From the NCBI RefSeq assembly GCF_001667585.1, contig NZ_LZJZ01000136.1, positions 1-54,841 on the forward strand: a stretch of 54,841 nt of DNA. Direction: 5' to 3'. A program made the translations under genes and the position numbers. This DNA comes from Mycobacterium sp. E2733 (GTDB lineage Bacteria; Actinomycetota; Actinomycetes; Mycobacteriales; Mycobacteriaceae). The notes beneath the pieces are model-generated. The model saw only the letters and a program-made list of their open reading frames with translations. It was not told the DNA's origin and ran no database searches. Positions 1 through 8,528 of the stretch are shown here, one piece after another (the stretch's first letter is position 1; every line of letters starts with the position of its first letter).

Positions 1-1
1 C

Positions 2-133
2 CGCACCAACGCCAAGGGCCGAACCGAATGGATCCCACCACCCCACCTCGACAAAGGCCGACCCCGCACCAACAACTTCCACCACCCCGAAAACCTCCTG
101 CGTGACGGCGACGATGACGACGACGCGGCATAG
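2..133 (+). CDS. C-terminal end of a 13E12/DUF222 HNH endonuclease-like protein (partial)
   Basis: Only the last 43 codons are inside the window; the 5' part lies upstream. The frame reads through an R-T-E-W-I-P-P-P-H-L-D segment and a P-R-T-N-N-F-H-H-P-E-N-L-L segment, then an acidic D-rich tail and TAG. The W-x-P-P-P-H-L-D and P-R-T-N...HHPE pattern is the usual end of the mycobacterial 13E12 repeat family, in which a DUF222 domain precedes an HNH nuclease motif. These genes are often mobile or present in many copies. Function cannot be judged from the fragment. Confidence 0.75.
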   Translation, partial: RTNAKGRTEWIPPPHLDKGRPRTNNFHHPENLLRDGDDDDDAA

Positions 134-141
134 CGGTTAGC

Positions 142-693
142 GTGACTCTCGTGGAAGATCAGCGCACCCTGCTCTTGATGCGTCACGCGAAATCCGACTA
201 CCCGTCGGGGGTCGCCGACCACGACCGGCCGCTGGCGCCCCGCGGCATCAAGCAGGCCGGACTCGCCGGTGACTGGCTGCGTGCCAACGCGCCCACCATC
301 GACGCGGTCCTGTGCTCCACCGCGACGCGTGCCCGGGAGACGTTGGCCAACACACGCATCGAGGCGCCGGCGCAGTACAGCGAGCGGCTCTACGGCGCCA
401 CCGCCGGCACCATGATCGAGGAGATCAACTCGGTTGTCGACGACGTCAAGACTCTGCTCGTCGTCGGACATGAGCCAACGATGTCCGCCCTGGCGCTCGG
501 CCTGGCCGGCAGTGGCACCGACGCCGCTGCGGCCGAAGCAGTTTCGGCCAAGTTCCCGACGTCGGCGATCGCGGTGCTGGCCGTGCCGTCCGGATGGGAA
601 GACCTCGAACTCGGCCGCGCGGCCCTGATCGGCTTCCAGGTGCCGCGCCGATCCGCTACGAGTTCGTGGCCAGCGTCAGTTCCATCAGCTTGA
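142..693 (+). CDS. SixA-type histidine phosphatase (Rv1276c-like)
   Basis: This is a small histidine-phosphatase-superfamily protein. The N-terminus carries the L-L-L-M-R-H-A-K signature, with the RH catalytic motif at about residues 14-15, and a V-V-G-H-E-P second catalytic histidine sits near residue 112. Family members of this size hydrolyse phosphohistidine or other small phospho-substrates in the cytosol; the substrate here is unknown. The frame starts at GTG, 8 nt after the previous stop. The recognisable domain ends near F-Q-V-P-R at residue 170; the last dozen residues look like a frame extension that runs into the convergent lprC gene, a 38-bp 3' overlap. An uncharacterised phosphatase is the safe name. 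Confidence 0.85.
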   Translation: MTLVEDQRTLLLMRHAKSDYPSGVADHDRPLAPRGIKQAGLAGDWLRANAPTIDAVLCSTATRARETLANTRIEAPAQYSERLYGATAGTMIEEINSVVDDVKTLLVVGHEPTMSALALGLAGSGTDAAAAEAVSAKFPTSAIAVLAVPSGWEDLELGRAALIGFQVPRRSATSSWPASVPSA

Positions 694-1204
694 GGGCCTG
701 ACCGCAGGCATCGATGCCGGGCGCTTGGGGGTTGACCCACCACCCGACCACGCCGGCCGCATCGCTGGCCACTCCGCATGCACCGTTCGGGTCATCCGGG
801 CGCATCACGATCGACGCGATACCGGCGATGTTCCGTGACTCGACCTTGTACTTGAGGAAGTCGGCGACCTTGCGCTCCTCGGACAGGCTGCCCTGCTCGA
901 ACCAGAACCGGGTGATGTCGATCAGCCCGGCCGGGTTGGCCGCCTGCCACCGGCAGATGGCGCCGACGAACGTGCTCTGGATGTCGAGAGGGTCGGCACC
1001 CACGGTCTTGGCCAGGATGTCGCTGGTGAGCACCTCGCACTCCTTGAGCAGGTTCGGATACTGCTGCTGGGAGTTGTTGTTGCGCGGAACGCCGCCCGAT
1101 CCGGCCTTAACGGCGTTGCCGGCGACGGACCTCGAACATCCGGTCAGTACCAGTAAGGCCGCGATCAAGACGGTCACAACGGCGCGGACGCTTCTTCTGG
1201 TCAT
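656..1204 (-). CDS. lprC: Lipoprotein LprC homologue (DUF3558-type)
   Basis: This is a secreted lipoprotein of 182 residues. The ATG at 1204 is chosen because it gives a short basic n-region, a hydrophobic stretch and an L-T-G-C lipobox with the lipidated Cys at residue 23; the longer open frame upstream adds no signal-like sequence. The mature part has Cys residues around K-E-C-E-V and A-I-C-R-W, plus two more near the C-terminus, consistent with disulfides, as in the paired mycobacterial lipoproteins LprB/LprC. The start codon overlaps the lprB stop in an ATGA junction, so the two are translationally coupled. Function is unknown; both probably sit on the outer face of the membrane. Confidence 0.85.
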   Translation of the reverse strand: MTRRSVRAVVTVLIAALLVLTGCSRSVAGNAVKAGSGGVPRNNNSQQQYPNLLKECEVLTSDILAKTVGADPLDIQSTFVGAICRWQAANPAGLIDITRFWFEQGSLSEERKVADFLKYKVESRNIAGIASIVMRPDDPNGACGVASDAAGVVGWWVNPQAPGIDACGQALKLMELTLATNS

Positions 1205-1758
1205 TTGGAGTTCGCAATCGACTGACGCGCCAATTCTTTGGCTATGTCGCATGGCGGGGGGAACGGCTTTTGGCTGAAGCTGATCGACCATTCGATGAAG
1301 TCGTCCTGAAATTGGATGCCCACCTCGCACAGCGAGTCACCCAGGTTCGGCTCGTTTCCTATCGCGATGAAGCCACCGTGTCCGTCGATGTTAATGTCGT
1401 CGACGCTGGCGCGCGACAACTCCTCGGTCTTGCGCTCACGCCCGATCGGGCTGCCGCGATACCAGGAAAAAGAGAAGTGTGGGCCGAGGATGCCGCCGCC
1501 CGCCAGCCATTGGCAGCCGACGGAGTTTCGGGCGGTGTTGATCAGGCCGGTTACCTTGGTCAGCTCGGCCACCGTCTGATCGTTGATGCCGCCGCACTGG
1601 GGGAACATCGGCCCGTGGTGGCCCTCCGCGTTCGCCGGAGTCTGGCTAGCCGTCACGCCGGAGCTGTTGGCGCCGGAAGTCGAGCATCCGGCGATGGCGG
1701 GGATCACGATGGTCAGGGCCGATGCCCCAAGAGCAAGCGCCCTCGCGCTACGCCGCAC
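1201..1758 (-). CDS. lprB: Lipoprotein LprB homologue
   Basis: This is a 185-residue predicted lipoprotein. A GTG start at 1758 follows a purine-rich GGCAGGG segment. It gives an R-R-rich n-region, a hydrophobic core and an I-A-G-C lipobox (Cys25). The length equals my recollection of M. tuberculosis LprB. The mature domain resembles that of LprC (G-C-Q-W near the middle, paired cysteines, F-S-F-S-W-Y), suggesting that the two genes arose by duplication. It is the first gene of the lprB-lprC pair and diverges from the ABC exporter genes. A possible -10 box (TAGAGT at 1803-1808, minus strand) lies about 45 nt upstream. Function is not known. Confidence 0.85.
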   Translation of the reverse strand: MRRSARALALGASALTIVIPAIAGCSTSGANSSGVTASQTPANAEGHHGPMFPQCGGINDQTVAELTKVTGLINTARNSVGCQWLAGGGILGPHFSFSWYRGSPIGRERKTEELSRASVDDINIDGHGGFIAIGNEPNLGDSLCEVGIQFQDDFIEWSISFSQKPFPPPCDIAKELARQSIANSK

Positions 1759-1905
1759 TGCTACCCTGCCTTCGCCGAGCCTTGTTCTGGTCCACAGGAT
1801 GCACTCTAGCGGCAGCCCAGGGGTCAACCGCGGACGCCGCGCCTGAGCAGGCATTTCAACGCGGTGGTCCCAACCGCGGCGACAGGGGTATGCGACCCTT
1901 ACGAA

Positions 1906-3663
1906 ATGCTCCTGGCACTGCTGCGCCAGTACATCCAGCCGTACCGGCGGCTGGTCGCGGTGCTGATGGCGCTCCAGTTGACCAGCACGCTGGCGTCGCT
2001 GTACCTGCCGACGGTCAACGCCGCGATCATCGACGAGGGCGTCGCCAAGGGCGATACGGCCACCATCGTCAGGCTCGGCATGGTGATGCTCTCGGTCACC
2101 GGGCTGCAGGCGTTGTGCGCGGTCGCGGCGGTGTACTTCGGCTCGCGAACCGGGATGGGCTTCGGCCGTGACCTGCGCGCAGCGATGTTCGACCACGTCA
2201 CCACCTTCTCCGAGCATGAGACCGCGCGCTTCGGCGCGCCTACCCTGTTGACGCGCAGCACCAACGACGTCCGCCAGATCCAGTACCTGGTTCAGATATC
2301 GAGCACGGTGCTGGTCACCGCGCCCATCATGTGCATTGGCGGAATCTTCATGGCCTTCCGCCAGGAGGCCGCGCTGACCTGGCTGCTGCTGGTCAGCGTT
2401 CCCGTCATGGCTGTGGCCAATTACTGGGTGATGTCGCACATGCTGCCCCTGTTCCGCAGGATGCAAGGCCTGATCGACGGCATCAATCGGGTGATGCGCG
2501 ACCAGCTTTCCGGCGTCCGCGTCGTCCGGGCGTTCGCCCGCGAGGGCTACGAGCGCGACCGGTTCGCCCGTGCCAACGCCGCGCTGTCGAACACCGCCCT
2601 GACCGCCGGCAACTGGCAGGCGGTGATGCTGCCGGTGACCACGCTGACCGTCAACGTGTCCAGCGTCGCGCTTATTTGGTTCGGCGGGCTGCGCATCGAT
2701 CGCGGCCAGATGCAGGTCGGTTCGCTGACCGCCTTTCTGGCCTACTTCACCCAGATCCTGATGGCGGTGTTGATGGCGACCATGATGCTGGTGGTGCTGC
2801 CGCGAGCGTCCGTGTGCGCCGAACGGATCACCGAGGTGCTCGCCACCCAGGTCGCGGTCAACGACCCGCCGCGGCCCGTGTTCCCGCACGGCGGGATCAC
2901 CGGGGTGGTGCGGGTGGCGGGCGCGACGTTCACCTATCCGGGCGCCGACCGCCCGGTGCTGCAGGACATTTCGTTGACGGCACGGCCCGGCACCACCACG
3001 GCCATCGTCGGCAGCACCGGTTCGGGCAAGTCGACACTGGTGTCGCTGATCTGCCGGCTCTACGACGTGACCGGCGGCGCCGTCCTGGTCGACGATGTCG
3101 ATGTCCGCGATTACCACACAGAGCGGCTCTGGTCCGCGATCGGGCTGGTTCCCCAGCGCGGCTATCTGTTCTCCGGAACCGTTGCCGACAACCTGCGCTA
3201 CGGCAAGGCGGACGCGACCGACGACGAGATGTGGGAAGCGTTGCGGGTGGCCGACGCCGACGGGTTCGTCCGCGCACACGACGACGGGCTGCGAATGCGG
3301 GTGGCCCAGGGCGGAATCAACTTCTCCGGCGGTCAGCGGGAACGGCTGGCGATCGCGCGGGCGGTCATCCGGCGCCCAGCCATCTACCTCTTCGACGACT
3401 CGTTCGGGGCCCTCGACGTGCACACGGACGCACGGGTGCGGGCGTCACTCAAGCGGATATCGGGCGCGGCCACCGTCATCGTTGTCACCCAACGGGTTTC
3501 GACCGCCGCCCAGGCCGACCAGGTGATCGTCGTCGACGGCGGGAGGCTGGTGGGCACCGGCACGCACGAATCGCTGCTCACCGAATGCGCCACCTACGTG
3601 GAGTTCGCCGACTCGCAGTCGGTGAGCGCCTTGCGGTCGGGTCAGGTCGGGGGTGCGTCATGA
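1906..3663 (+). CDS. ABC exporter half-transporter, subunit 1 (Rv1273c-like)
   Basis: The 585-residue protein has six TM helices fused to one nucleotide-binding domain, type IV ABC exporter fold. Visible motifs are Walker A G-S-T-G-S-G-K-S-T near residue 369, the signature F-S-G-G-Q-R-E-R and the Walker B segment Y-L-F-D-D-S-F-G-A-L-D. The Glu that normally follows the Walker B Asp is replaced by Asp, as in the degenerate-site subunit of heterodimeric exporters. The ATG at 1906 matches the M-L-L-A-L-L-R-Q start of the family; an in-frame GTG at 1864 is possible but adds non-conserved sequence. Its stop overlaps the next start (ATGA), so subunits 1 and 2 are made together. The substrate is unknown. 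Confidence 0.93.
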   Translation: MLLALLRQYIQPYRRLVAVLMALQLTSTLASLYLPTVNAAIIDEGVAKGDTATIVRLGMVMLSVTGLQALCAVAAVYFGSRTGMGFGRDLRAAMFDHVTTFSEHETARFGAPTLLTRSTNDVRQIQYLVQISSTVLVTAPIMCIGGIFMAFRQEAALTWLLLVSVPVMAVANYWVMSHMLPLFRRMQGLIDGINRVMRDQLSGVRVVRAFAREGYERDRFARANAALSNTALTAGNWQAVMLPVTTLTVNVSSVALIWFGGLRIDRGQMQVGSLTAFLAYFTQILMAVLMATMMLVVLPRASVCAERITEVLATQVAVNDPPRPVFPHGGITGVVRVAGATFTYPGADRPVLQDISLTARPGTTTAIVGSTGSGKSTLVSLICRLYDVTGGAVLVDDVDVRDYHTERLWSAIGLVPQRGYLFSGTVADNLRYGKADATDDEMWEALRVADADGFVRAHDDGLRMRVAQGGINFSGGQRERLAIARAVIRRPAIYLFDDSFGALDVHTDARVRASLKRISGAATVIVVTQRVSTAAQADQVIVVDGGRLVGTGTHESLLTECATYVEFADSQSVSALRSGQVGGAS

Positions 3664-5558
3664 CCGTGGCGGCCACTCGAGGCTTGACCCCGGCCCCGGC
3701 CGGGCGGTCGCGCGACTTCTGGGGTTCGGCCACCCGGCTGGTGAAACGGCTTGCGCCACAACGCCGGCTGAGCATCGCGGTGATCACGCTGGGCGTCACG
3801 GGAACGGCGATCGGGGTGATCGTGCCGCGAATCCTCGGACACGCCACGGATCTGCTCTTCAACGGCGTGCTCGGCCGACAGCTCCCCGCGGGCATCACCA
3901 AGGCGCAGGCCGTCGCCGCGGCCCGGGCGCGGGGTGAGGGCACCTTCGCCGACCTGCTGTCGGGGATGAATGTGGTGCCGGGCAAAGGCGTGGACTTCGG
4001 CGCGGTGGCGCGGACCCTGGCGCTGGCGTTGGGCCTGTATTTGATTTCGGCGCTGCTGATTTGGGCCCAAGCACGGCTGCTCAACGTCACCGTGCAGCGC
4101 ACCATGGTCGCACTGCGCTCGGACGTCGAGGACAAGATCCACCGGCTGCCGCTGTCGTACTTCGACGGCCGCCAACGGGGCGAGCTGCTGAGCCGGGTCA
4201 CCAACGATATCGACAACGTGCAGTCGTCGCTGTCGATGACCATCAGCCAGCTGGTGACGTCGATCCTGACCGTGGTGGCGGTGTTGGCGATGATGGTGTC
4301 CATCTCGCCGCTGTTGGCCCTGATCACGCTGGCGACGGTGCCGTTGTCGTTGGTGGCGACCCGCGCGATCGCGCGGCGCGCGCAGCGTCTGTTCGTGGCC
4401 CAGTGGAGGAGCATCGGTCGCCTCAACGCCCACGTCGAGGAGACCTACAGCGGCTTCACGGTGGTCAAGACCTTCGGCCACCAAGCCGCGGCGCGCCAGC
4501 ATTTCCGCGACTGCAACGACGACGTTTACCAGGCCAGTTTCGGGGCCCAATTCTTCTCCGGTCTGGTGGCACCCGCGACGGCGTTGATCGGCAACCTCGG
4601 CTACGTGGTCGTTGCCGTGGTGGGCGGCCTGCAGGTGGCCACCGGCCACGTCACCCTCGGCGGTATCCAGGCTTTCATCCAATACGTCCGGCAGTTCAAC
4701 GCCCCGCTCAGCCAGGTCGCCGGTATGTACAACACCCTGCAGTCCGGGGTGGCCAGCGCTGAGCGGGTGTTCGATCTGCTCGACGAGCCCGAGGAAGCAC
4801 CGAACCCTGCGCCCACCCCCGACCGCGATGCGGCGCGCCCGGCCGGACGCGTCGAGTTCCAGCACGTGAGCTTCGGCTACCGCCCGAATACCCCGGTCAT
4901 CCACGACCTGTCGATGGTGGCCGAGCCGGGTAGCACGGTGGCGATCGTCGGGCCCACCGGGGCCGGCAAGACCACCTTGGTGAACCTGCTCATGCGGTTC
5001 TATGACGTCGATTCCGGACGGATCCTGGTCGACGGGGTCGACATCGCGACGGTGAACAGGCAGGCGCTGCGGTCGAGAATCGGCATGGTCTTGCAAGACA
5101 CCTGGCTCTTCGACGGGACGATCGCGGAGAACATCGCCTACGGGCGGCCCGGGGCCAGTGCGGACGAGGTGGTGCAAGCCGCCAAGGCGGCTTACGTCGA
5201 CCGGTTTGTGCACACGCTCCCGGCCGGCTACGAGACGCGGGTCAGCGGCGGGGGCGGAAATATCAGCGCCGGCGAGAAGCAGCTCATCACCATCGCGCGC
5301 GCATTCCTGGCCAGGCCGCGGCTACTGATCCTGGACGAGGCGACCAGCTCGGTCGACACCCGCACCGAAGCACTCATCGCCCAGGCCATGTCCGAGCTCC
5401 GCCGTGATCGAACGAGTTTCATTATCGCGCATCGCCTTTCGACGATCCGCGATGCCGACCGCATCGTGGTGGTCGAGGCGGGCCGCATCGTTGAACAAGG
5501 CAGTCACGCCGAGCTGTTGGCCCGACGGGGCGCCTACTACGCCATGACACGGGCGTAG
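3660..5558 (+). CDS. ABC exporter half-transporter, subunit 2 (Rv1272c-like)
   Basis: This is the partner half-transporter, 632 residues with an N-terminal six-helix domain and a C-terminal ATPase. A roughly 60-residue insertion after the first TM helix, containing G-K-G-V-D-F, is likely extracellular. Walker A is G-P-T-G-A-G-K-T-T and Walker B is L-L-I-L-D-E-A-T-S-S-V-D with the catalytic Glu intact. Its signature is the altered I-S-A-G-E-K-Q. With subunit 1 this predicts one canonical ATP site (this Walker A/B with the other signature) and one degenerate site. The start overlaps the upstream stop by 4 nt. Substrates of the Rv1272c/Rv1273c family are not something I can infer from sequence. 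Confidence 0.93.
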   Translation: MTVAATRGLTPAPAGRSRDFWGSATRLVKRLAPQRRLSIAVITLGVTGTAIGVIVPRILGHATDLLFNGVLGRQLPAGITKAQAVAAARARGEGTFADLLSGMNVVPGKGVDFGAVARTLALALGLYLISALLIWAQARLLNVTVQRTMVALRSDVEDKIHRLPLSYFDGRQRGELLSRVTNDIDNVQSSLSMTISQLVTSILTVVAVLAMMVSISPLLALITLATVPLSLVATRAIARRAQRLFVAQWRSIGRLNAHVEETYSGFTVVKTFGHQAAARQHFRDCNDDVYQASFGAQFFSGLVAPATALIGNLGYVVVAVVGGLQVATGHVTLGGIQAFIQYVRQFNAPLSQVAGMYNTLQSGVASAERVFDLLDEPEEAPNPAPTPDRDAARPAGRVEFQHVSFGYRPNTPVIHDLSMVAEPGSTVAIVGPTGAGKTTLVNLLMRFYDVDSGRILVDGVDIATVNRQALRSRIGMVLQDTWLFDGTIAENIAYGRPGASADEVVQAAKAAYVDRFVHTLPAGYETRVSGGGGNISAGEKQLITIARAFLARPRLLILDEATSSVDTRTEALIAQAMSELRRDRTSFIIAHRLSTIRDADRIVVVEAGRIVEQGSHAELLARRGAYYAMTRA

Positions 5559-5579
5559 GCCGAGAACCCGGCGCGCGGC

Positions 5580-5888
5580 GTGGCCGCAATCGCATCGCGG
5601 GGAACGCATTTCACTCTGGCTGTCAGAAGTTGGTGTTATTGCGTCAACCCCCGCGGGGTTGCAGCACAATGGCAACTTAGTGACCGGAAGGTCAGCCGCC
5701 ACCATGCGGTCATTGTCGACACGGGCACCAGCTTGATCATCAATGACCTCCGCTCGTCCAACGGGGTGCATGTGCAGCACGAGCGAATCCGCTCCGCCGC
5801 CACGCTGCGCGACGGTGATCACGTCCGCATCTGCGACCACGAATTCACGTTTGAGATCGCCGCGGACGACGAGAGCGCACCGAGCTAA
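5580..5888 (+). pseudogene. embR: Remnant of embR: C-terminal FHA half-domain only
   Basis: From about codon 38 the frame reads R-K-V-S-R-H-H-A-V-I-V-D-T-G-T, then I-N-D-L-R-S-S-N-G-V-H-V and R-I-C-D-H-E-F-T-F. That is essentially the end of the EmbR FHA domain as I recall it. The DNA-binding and BTAD domains of EmbR (about 280 residues) are absent, and so is the first half of the FHA fold with its G-R-x-x-D-N-D-I phosphothreonine-binding loop. The first 37 codons resemble nothing. A large internal deletion that joined unrelated sequence to the FHA tail is the simplest reading. The pknH-type kinase follows directly, as embR-pknH do in M. tuberculosis. A residual short expressed protein cannot be excluded. 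Confidence 0.7.
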
Positions 5889-6023
5889 ATCGCGTGATTG
5901 TCGTGCGTCGGGCTGGGCGGGGGCTTACGGTCATGGTTGCTGGGTCAGGGGGTTGCGGCTGACCCGTGTCCCCGGCGATTGTTGGGTGTCGATGGTGTGG
6001 TGGCTGGGTGTGAAGGATCGGCG

Positions 6024-7802
6024 ATGAGTGATGAGCAGGCCTCGCGGGCGGGCACGGAGTTCGGGCCTTATCACCTAAAACGGCTGTTGGGCCGGGGTGG
6101 GATGGGGGAGGTCTACGAGGCCGAGCACACCGTCAAGGAGTGGACGGTGGCGGTAAAGCTGCTCTCGGAGACCTTCAGCAAGGACCCGGTGTTTCGGGAG
6201 CGGATGAAACGCGAAGCCCGCACCGCCGGTCGTTTGCAGGAGCCGCACGTGGTGCCCATCCACGACTACGGCGAAATCGATGGACAGATGTTTCTGGAGA
6301 TGCGCCTGATCGAGGGCACCGACTTGGACAGTGTGCTCAAACGCTTTGGCCCGCTGGCCCCGCCGCGCGCGGTGGCCATCATCACCCAGATCGCCTCGGC
6401 GCTCGATGCCGCCCACGCCGCCGGGGTGATGCACCGCGACGTCAAGCCGCAGAACATTCTGGTCACCCGCGACGACTTCGCCTATCTGGTCGACTTCGGT
6501 ATCGCCAGCGCCACCACCGATGAGAAGCTCACTCAGTTGGGCACCGCGGTCGGCACCTGGAAATACATGGCGCCCGAACGGTTTTCCAACGCAGAAGTCA
6601 CCTACCGTGCCGACATCTACGCCCTGGCGTGCGTGCTCTACGAATGCCTCACCGGCTCGCCGCCGTACACATCCAGCAGCGCGGGCGCGCTGGTGACGGC
6701 CCACACCATGGACCCCATCCCCCAGCCCACCGGGCTGCGCCCGGGCATCCCCAACGGCTTCGACGCGGTGATCACCCGGGGGATGGCCAAGAAACCCGAG
6801 GACCGCTACGCCAGCGCCGGCGACCTGGCCCTGGCCGCCCACGAGGCACTCAGCGACCCCGACCAAGACCACGCCGCCACCATCTTGCGACGCAGCCAAG
6901 AGGCCACCCTGCCCGGCACCGTCATGGCGCCTCCCCCCCGGCTGGGTCCGGTGGCCAACATCCCGCCACCGCCGGCGGCCCAGAATTCGCCGACACCCAA
7001 TCCCGTGCCCGGCTCCACTCCCGTTCCCGCGCAAAGCGCTCCGCCCTGGCGACCCGACAGCGGGTCCATCCAGGCCGGCGCCCAACCGCCGGTCACACCG
7101 CGGTATTACCAAGGTGCCAACGCCAATTGGGTTGGTGCGCCACAACAATTCACTGGCCCGCCCGCCTGGAACCAACCCCCGCCGCGACGACGCAACCCGT
7201 GGCCTATCGTCGCCGCTGTCGCCGCGCTCGTGATCGTGGTCGTTCTGGCCGCCGTGGGCATCGCGATATTCATGGGCGGCGACGACGGCAACCCGCAGGC
7301 GAACGGCACGTCGACGACGACCACCACCAGGACCGTCCCCAGCACCACGACAACCACCCGGCCCGCCAACCCGCAGAGCAAGCTGCTGGGCATGCTGCCC
7401 GCCGGTTATCCCAGTGGCGCTTGCACGCCCGCAACCCCGAGGTCCAACAGCATATGGGTGAGTGCGCTGGCCATAATCGACTGCGACCAGAACACCAACC
7501 AGGGCGGCCCATCCCGCGCGGTCTACGGCCTGTTCGCCAGTACGGACGTGCTGAAGAAGGCGTTCGACGACGACGTGGCCGCCGTACAGCTGATGAACTG
7601 CCCCGGAGCCGGAGCGTCACCGGATGGCTGGCACCACGACAGCACGCCGACGGTAACCGCGGGCATGATCGCGTGCGGCACCTATAAGAACCACCCCAAC
7701 GTGATATGGACCAACGAGGCGAAACTCATGCTCTGTGACGTCTACGGGGATCCCCCGGCCATCGAGGACCTGCACACCTGGTGGACCAATTACGGTGGCT
7801 GA
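6024..7802 (+). CDS. pknH: PknH-type receptor Ser/Thr protein kinase
   Basis: This is a 592-residue membrane kinase. The start at ATG 6024 follows GAAGGA and opens directly into the kinase fold; an upstream in-frame extension is not kinase-like. Residues 12-275 form a Hanks-type kinase: G-R-G-G-M-G loop (23-28), Lys45, Glu64, H-R-D (137-139), D-F-G (157-159), activation-loop Thr170 and Thr174, and A-P-E (183-185). A long Pro/Gln-rich juxtamembrane linker precedes one TM helix (about 393-417). A Thr-rich stalk and a Cys-containing extracellular sensor domain of PknH_C type (Cys in D-C-D-Q, N-C-P-G, A-C-G-T, L-C-D-V) follow. In M. tuberculosis PknH phosphorylates EmbR; here only an FHA scrap of EmbR remains upstream, so its targets must lie elsewhere. 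Confidence 0.93.
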   Translation: MSDEQASRAGTEFGPYHLKRLLGRGGMGEVYEAEHTVKEWTVAVKLLSETFSKDPVFRERMKREARTAGRLQEPHVVPIHDYGEIDGQMFLEMRLIEGTDLDSVLKRFGPLAPPRAVAIITQIASALDAAHAAGVMHRDVKPQNILVTRDDFAYLVDFGIASATTDEKLTQLGTAVGTWKYMAPERFSNAEVTYRADIYALACVLYECLTGSPPYTSSSAGALVTAHTMDPIPQPTGLRPGIPNGFDAVITRGMAKKPEDRYASAGDLALAAHEALSDPDQDHAATILRRSQEATLPGTVMAPPPRLGPVANIPPPPAAQNSPTPNPVPGSTPVPAQSAPPWRPDSGSIQAGAQPPVTPRYYQGANANWVGAPQQFTGPPAWNQPPPRRRNPWPIVAAVAALVIVVVLAAVGIAIFMGGDDGNPQANGTSTTTTTRTVPSTTTTTRPANPQSKLLGMLPAGYPSGACTPATPRSNSIWVSALAIIDCDQNTNQGGPSRAVYGLFASTDVLKKAFDDDVAAVQLMNCPGAGASPDGWHHDSTPTVTAGMIACGTYKNHPNVIWTNEAKLMLCDVYGDPPAIEDLHTWWTNYGG

Positions 7803-7838
7803 ACGGATCCCGAACCTCGGGCGCACTGCGGCTTTGAT

Positions 7839-8420
7839 TCACGACTGAAGGTCGGGGCCCTCGGCGCGCAAGTCGTCGACCGCCGCCATGGCGCTACGCA
7901 ACTTGGCCAGCCATTCCTCGGCATGTTCCCCGACGAGTTTGACCGACCACGCGAGCGCGTCCGCGCGGGACCGGGCGACGCCGGCGTCGACCAATGTGTC
8001 GAGCACCTGCCGTTCCGGTTGCTTCAAGCGGGTCATCACAGGTACTGCGATGTGAGTGAAGAGGATTCGCTCCGCGCTGGCGTTGGAGCCGACCTCGACG
8101 CCCCAAGAGACCTTGCGGCCGTAGCGATCCTGCGCCTCGTCGGCGATGCGCATTCGCTCCGAACGGGTTTCCTCGCGGAACCGCGATGCGCGGCCTTCCG
8201 CGCGGGCCTCGGTCTCTTTCTCGGAACCTTGCGGTTCGGGCAGTCGTCCGATGACCGTGATTTCTTCGCGGTCGACGACGACCGTCGGGTCGCCGTCGAA
8301 CCAGCTTTCGGGCAGGCGCCCGGCGAACCATTCGGCGGCGTCGCTCGCGTCGGGTTGCTGTGCCTGCTGCCAGCCGCCGGGGCGGCCGTAGCGCCGACCG
8401 TGGGTGTGGTGTGATTTCAT
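7839..8420 (-). CDS. abmR: AbmR-like DNA-binding regulator (Rv1265 position)
   Basis: This 193-residue basic protein sits where M. tuberculosis has Rv1265, whose product AbmR is reported to bind ATP and DNA and to control the neighbouring sRNA Mcr11. The identification rests mainly on synteny, because I do not remember the AbmR sequence well enough to align it. Visible features are a His/Arg/Gly-rich N-terminus, a central charged helix rich in E/R (about residues 67-95), and a C-terminal segment V-L-D-T-L-V-D-A-G-V-A-R-S-R-A-D-A-L that looks like the helix-turn-helix of ribbon-helix-helix proteins. The ATG at 8420 has no Shine-Dalgarno sequence, suggesting a leaderless mRNA. Three TTACA repeats lie just upstream. 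Confidence 0.65.
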   Translation of the reverse strand: MKSHHTHGRRYGRPGGWQQAQQPDASDAAEWFAGRLPESWFDGDPTVVVDREEITVIGRLPEPQGSEKETEARAEGRASRFREETRSERMRIADEAQDRYGRKVSWGVEVGSNASAERILFTHIAVPVMTRLKQPERQVLDTLVDAGVARSRADALAWSVKLVGEHAEEWLAKLRSAMAAVDDLRAEGPDLQS

Positions 8421-8422
8421 AA

Positions 8423-8443
8423 TTACATGATTACACCGTTACA
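8423..8443. repeat. Three TTACA iterons with exact 8-bp period upstream of abmR-like gene
   Basis: TTACA begins at 8423, 8431 and 8439, giving three direct copies exactly 8 bp apart in an AT-rich patch within GC-rich DNA. The array ends 2 nt before the start codon of the minus-strand regulator and about 85 bp before the probable sRNA promoter. Short tandem half-sites with this spacing are typical operators of ribbon-helix-helix proteins, so autoregulation is a reasonable inference. Confidence 0.5.
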
Positions 8444-8528
8444 CGAGTAAAGAAATAGCGTTCACCGGCGGCGAACGCGGTCCCCGCACCGGAAGCCCGC
8501 AAAAGGTGCGCCAAGTGCGGAGAACCCG

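Noticed and set aside
1201..3423. Long minus-strand frame extending lprB by about 550 codons
   Set aside because: The extension is antisense to the ABC exporter; the real start at 1758 gives a proper lipoprotein signal peptide.
2331..3659. Apparent N-terminal extension of ABC subunit 2
   Set aside because: It is an out-of-frame reading of subunit 1, Arg/Gly-rich; the ATGA overlap at 3660 fixes the true start.
5898..6023. 42-codon N-terminal extension of the PknH-type kinase
   Set aside because: G-rich non-coding sequence without conservation; the ATG at 6024 has a good ribosome site and begins the kinase domain.
7809..7821. CCCGA-ACC-TCGGG hairpin between convergent pknH and abmR-like genes as a terminator
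   Set aside because: Only a 5-bp stem and no T-run; too weak to annotate.
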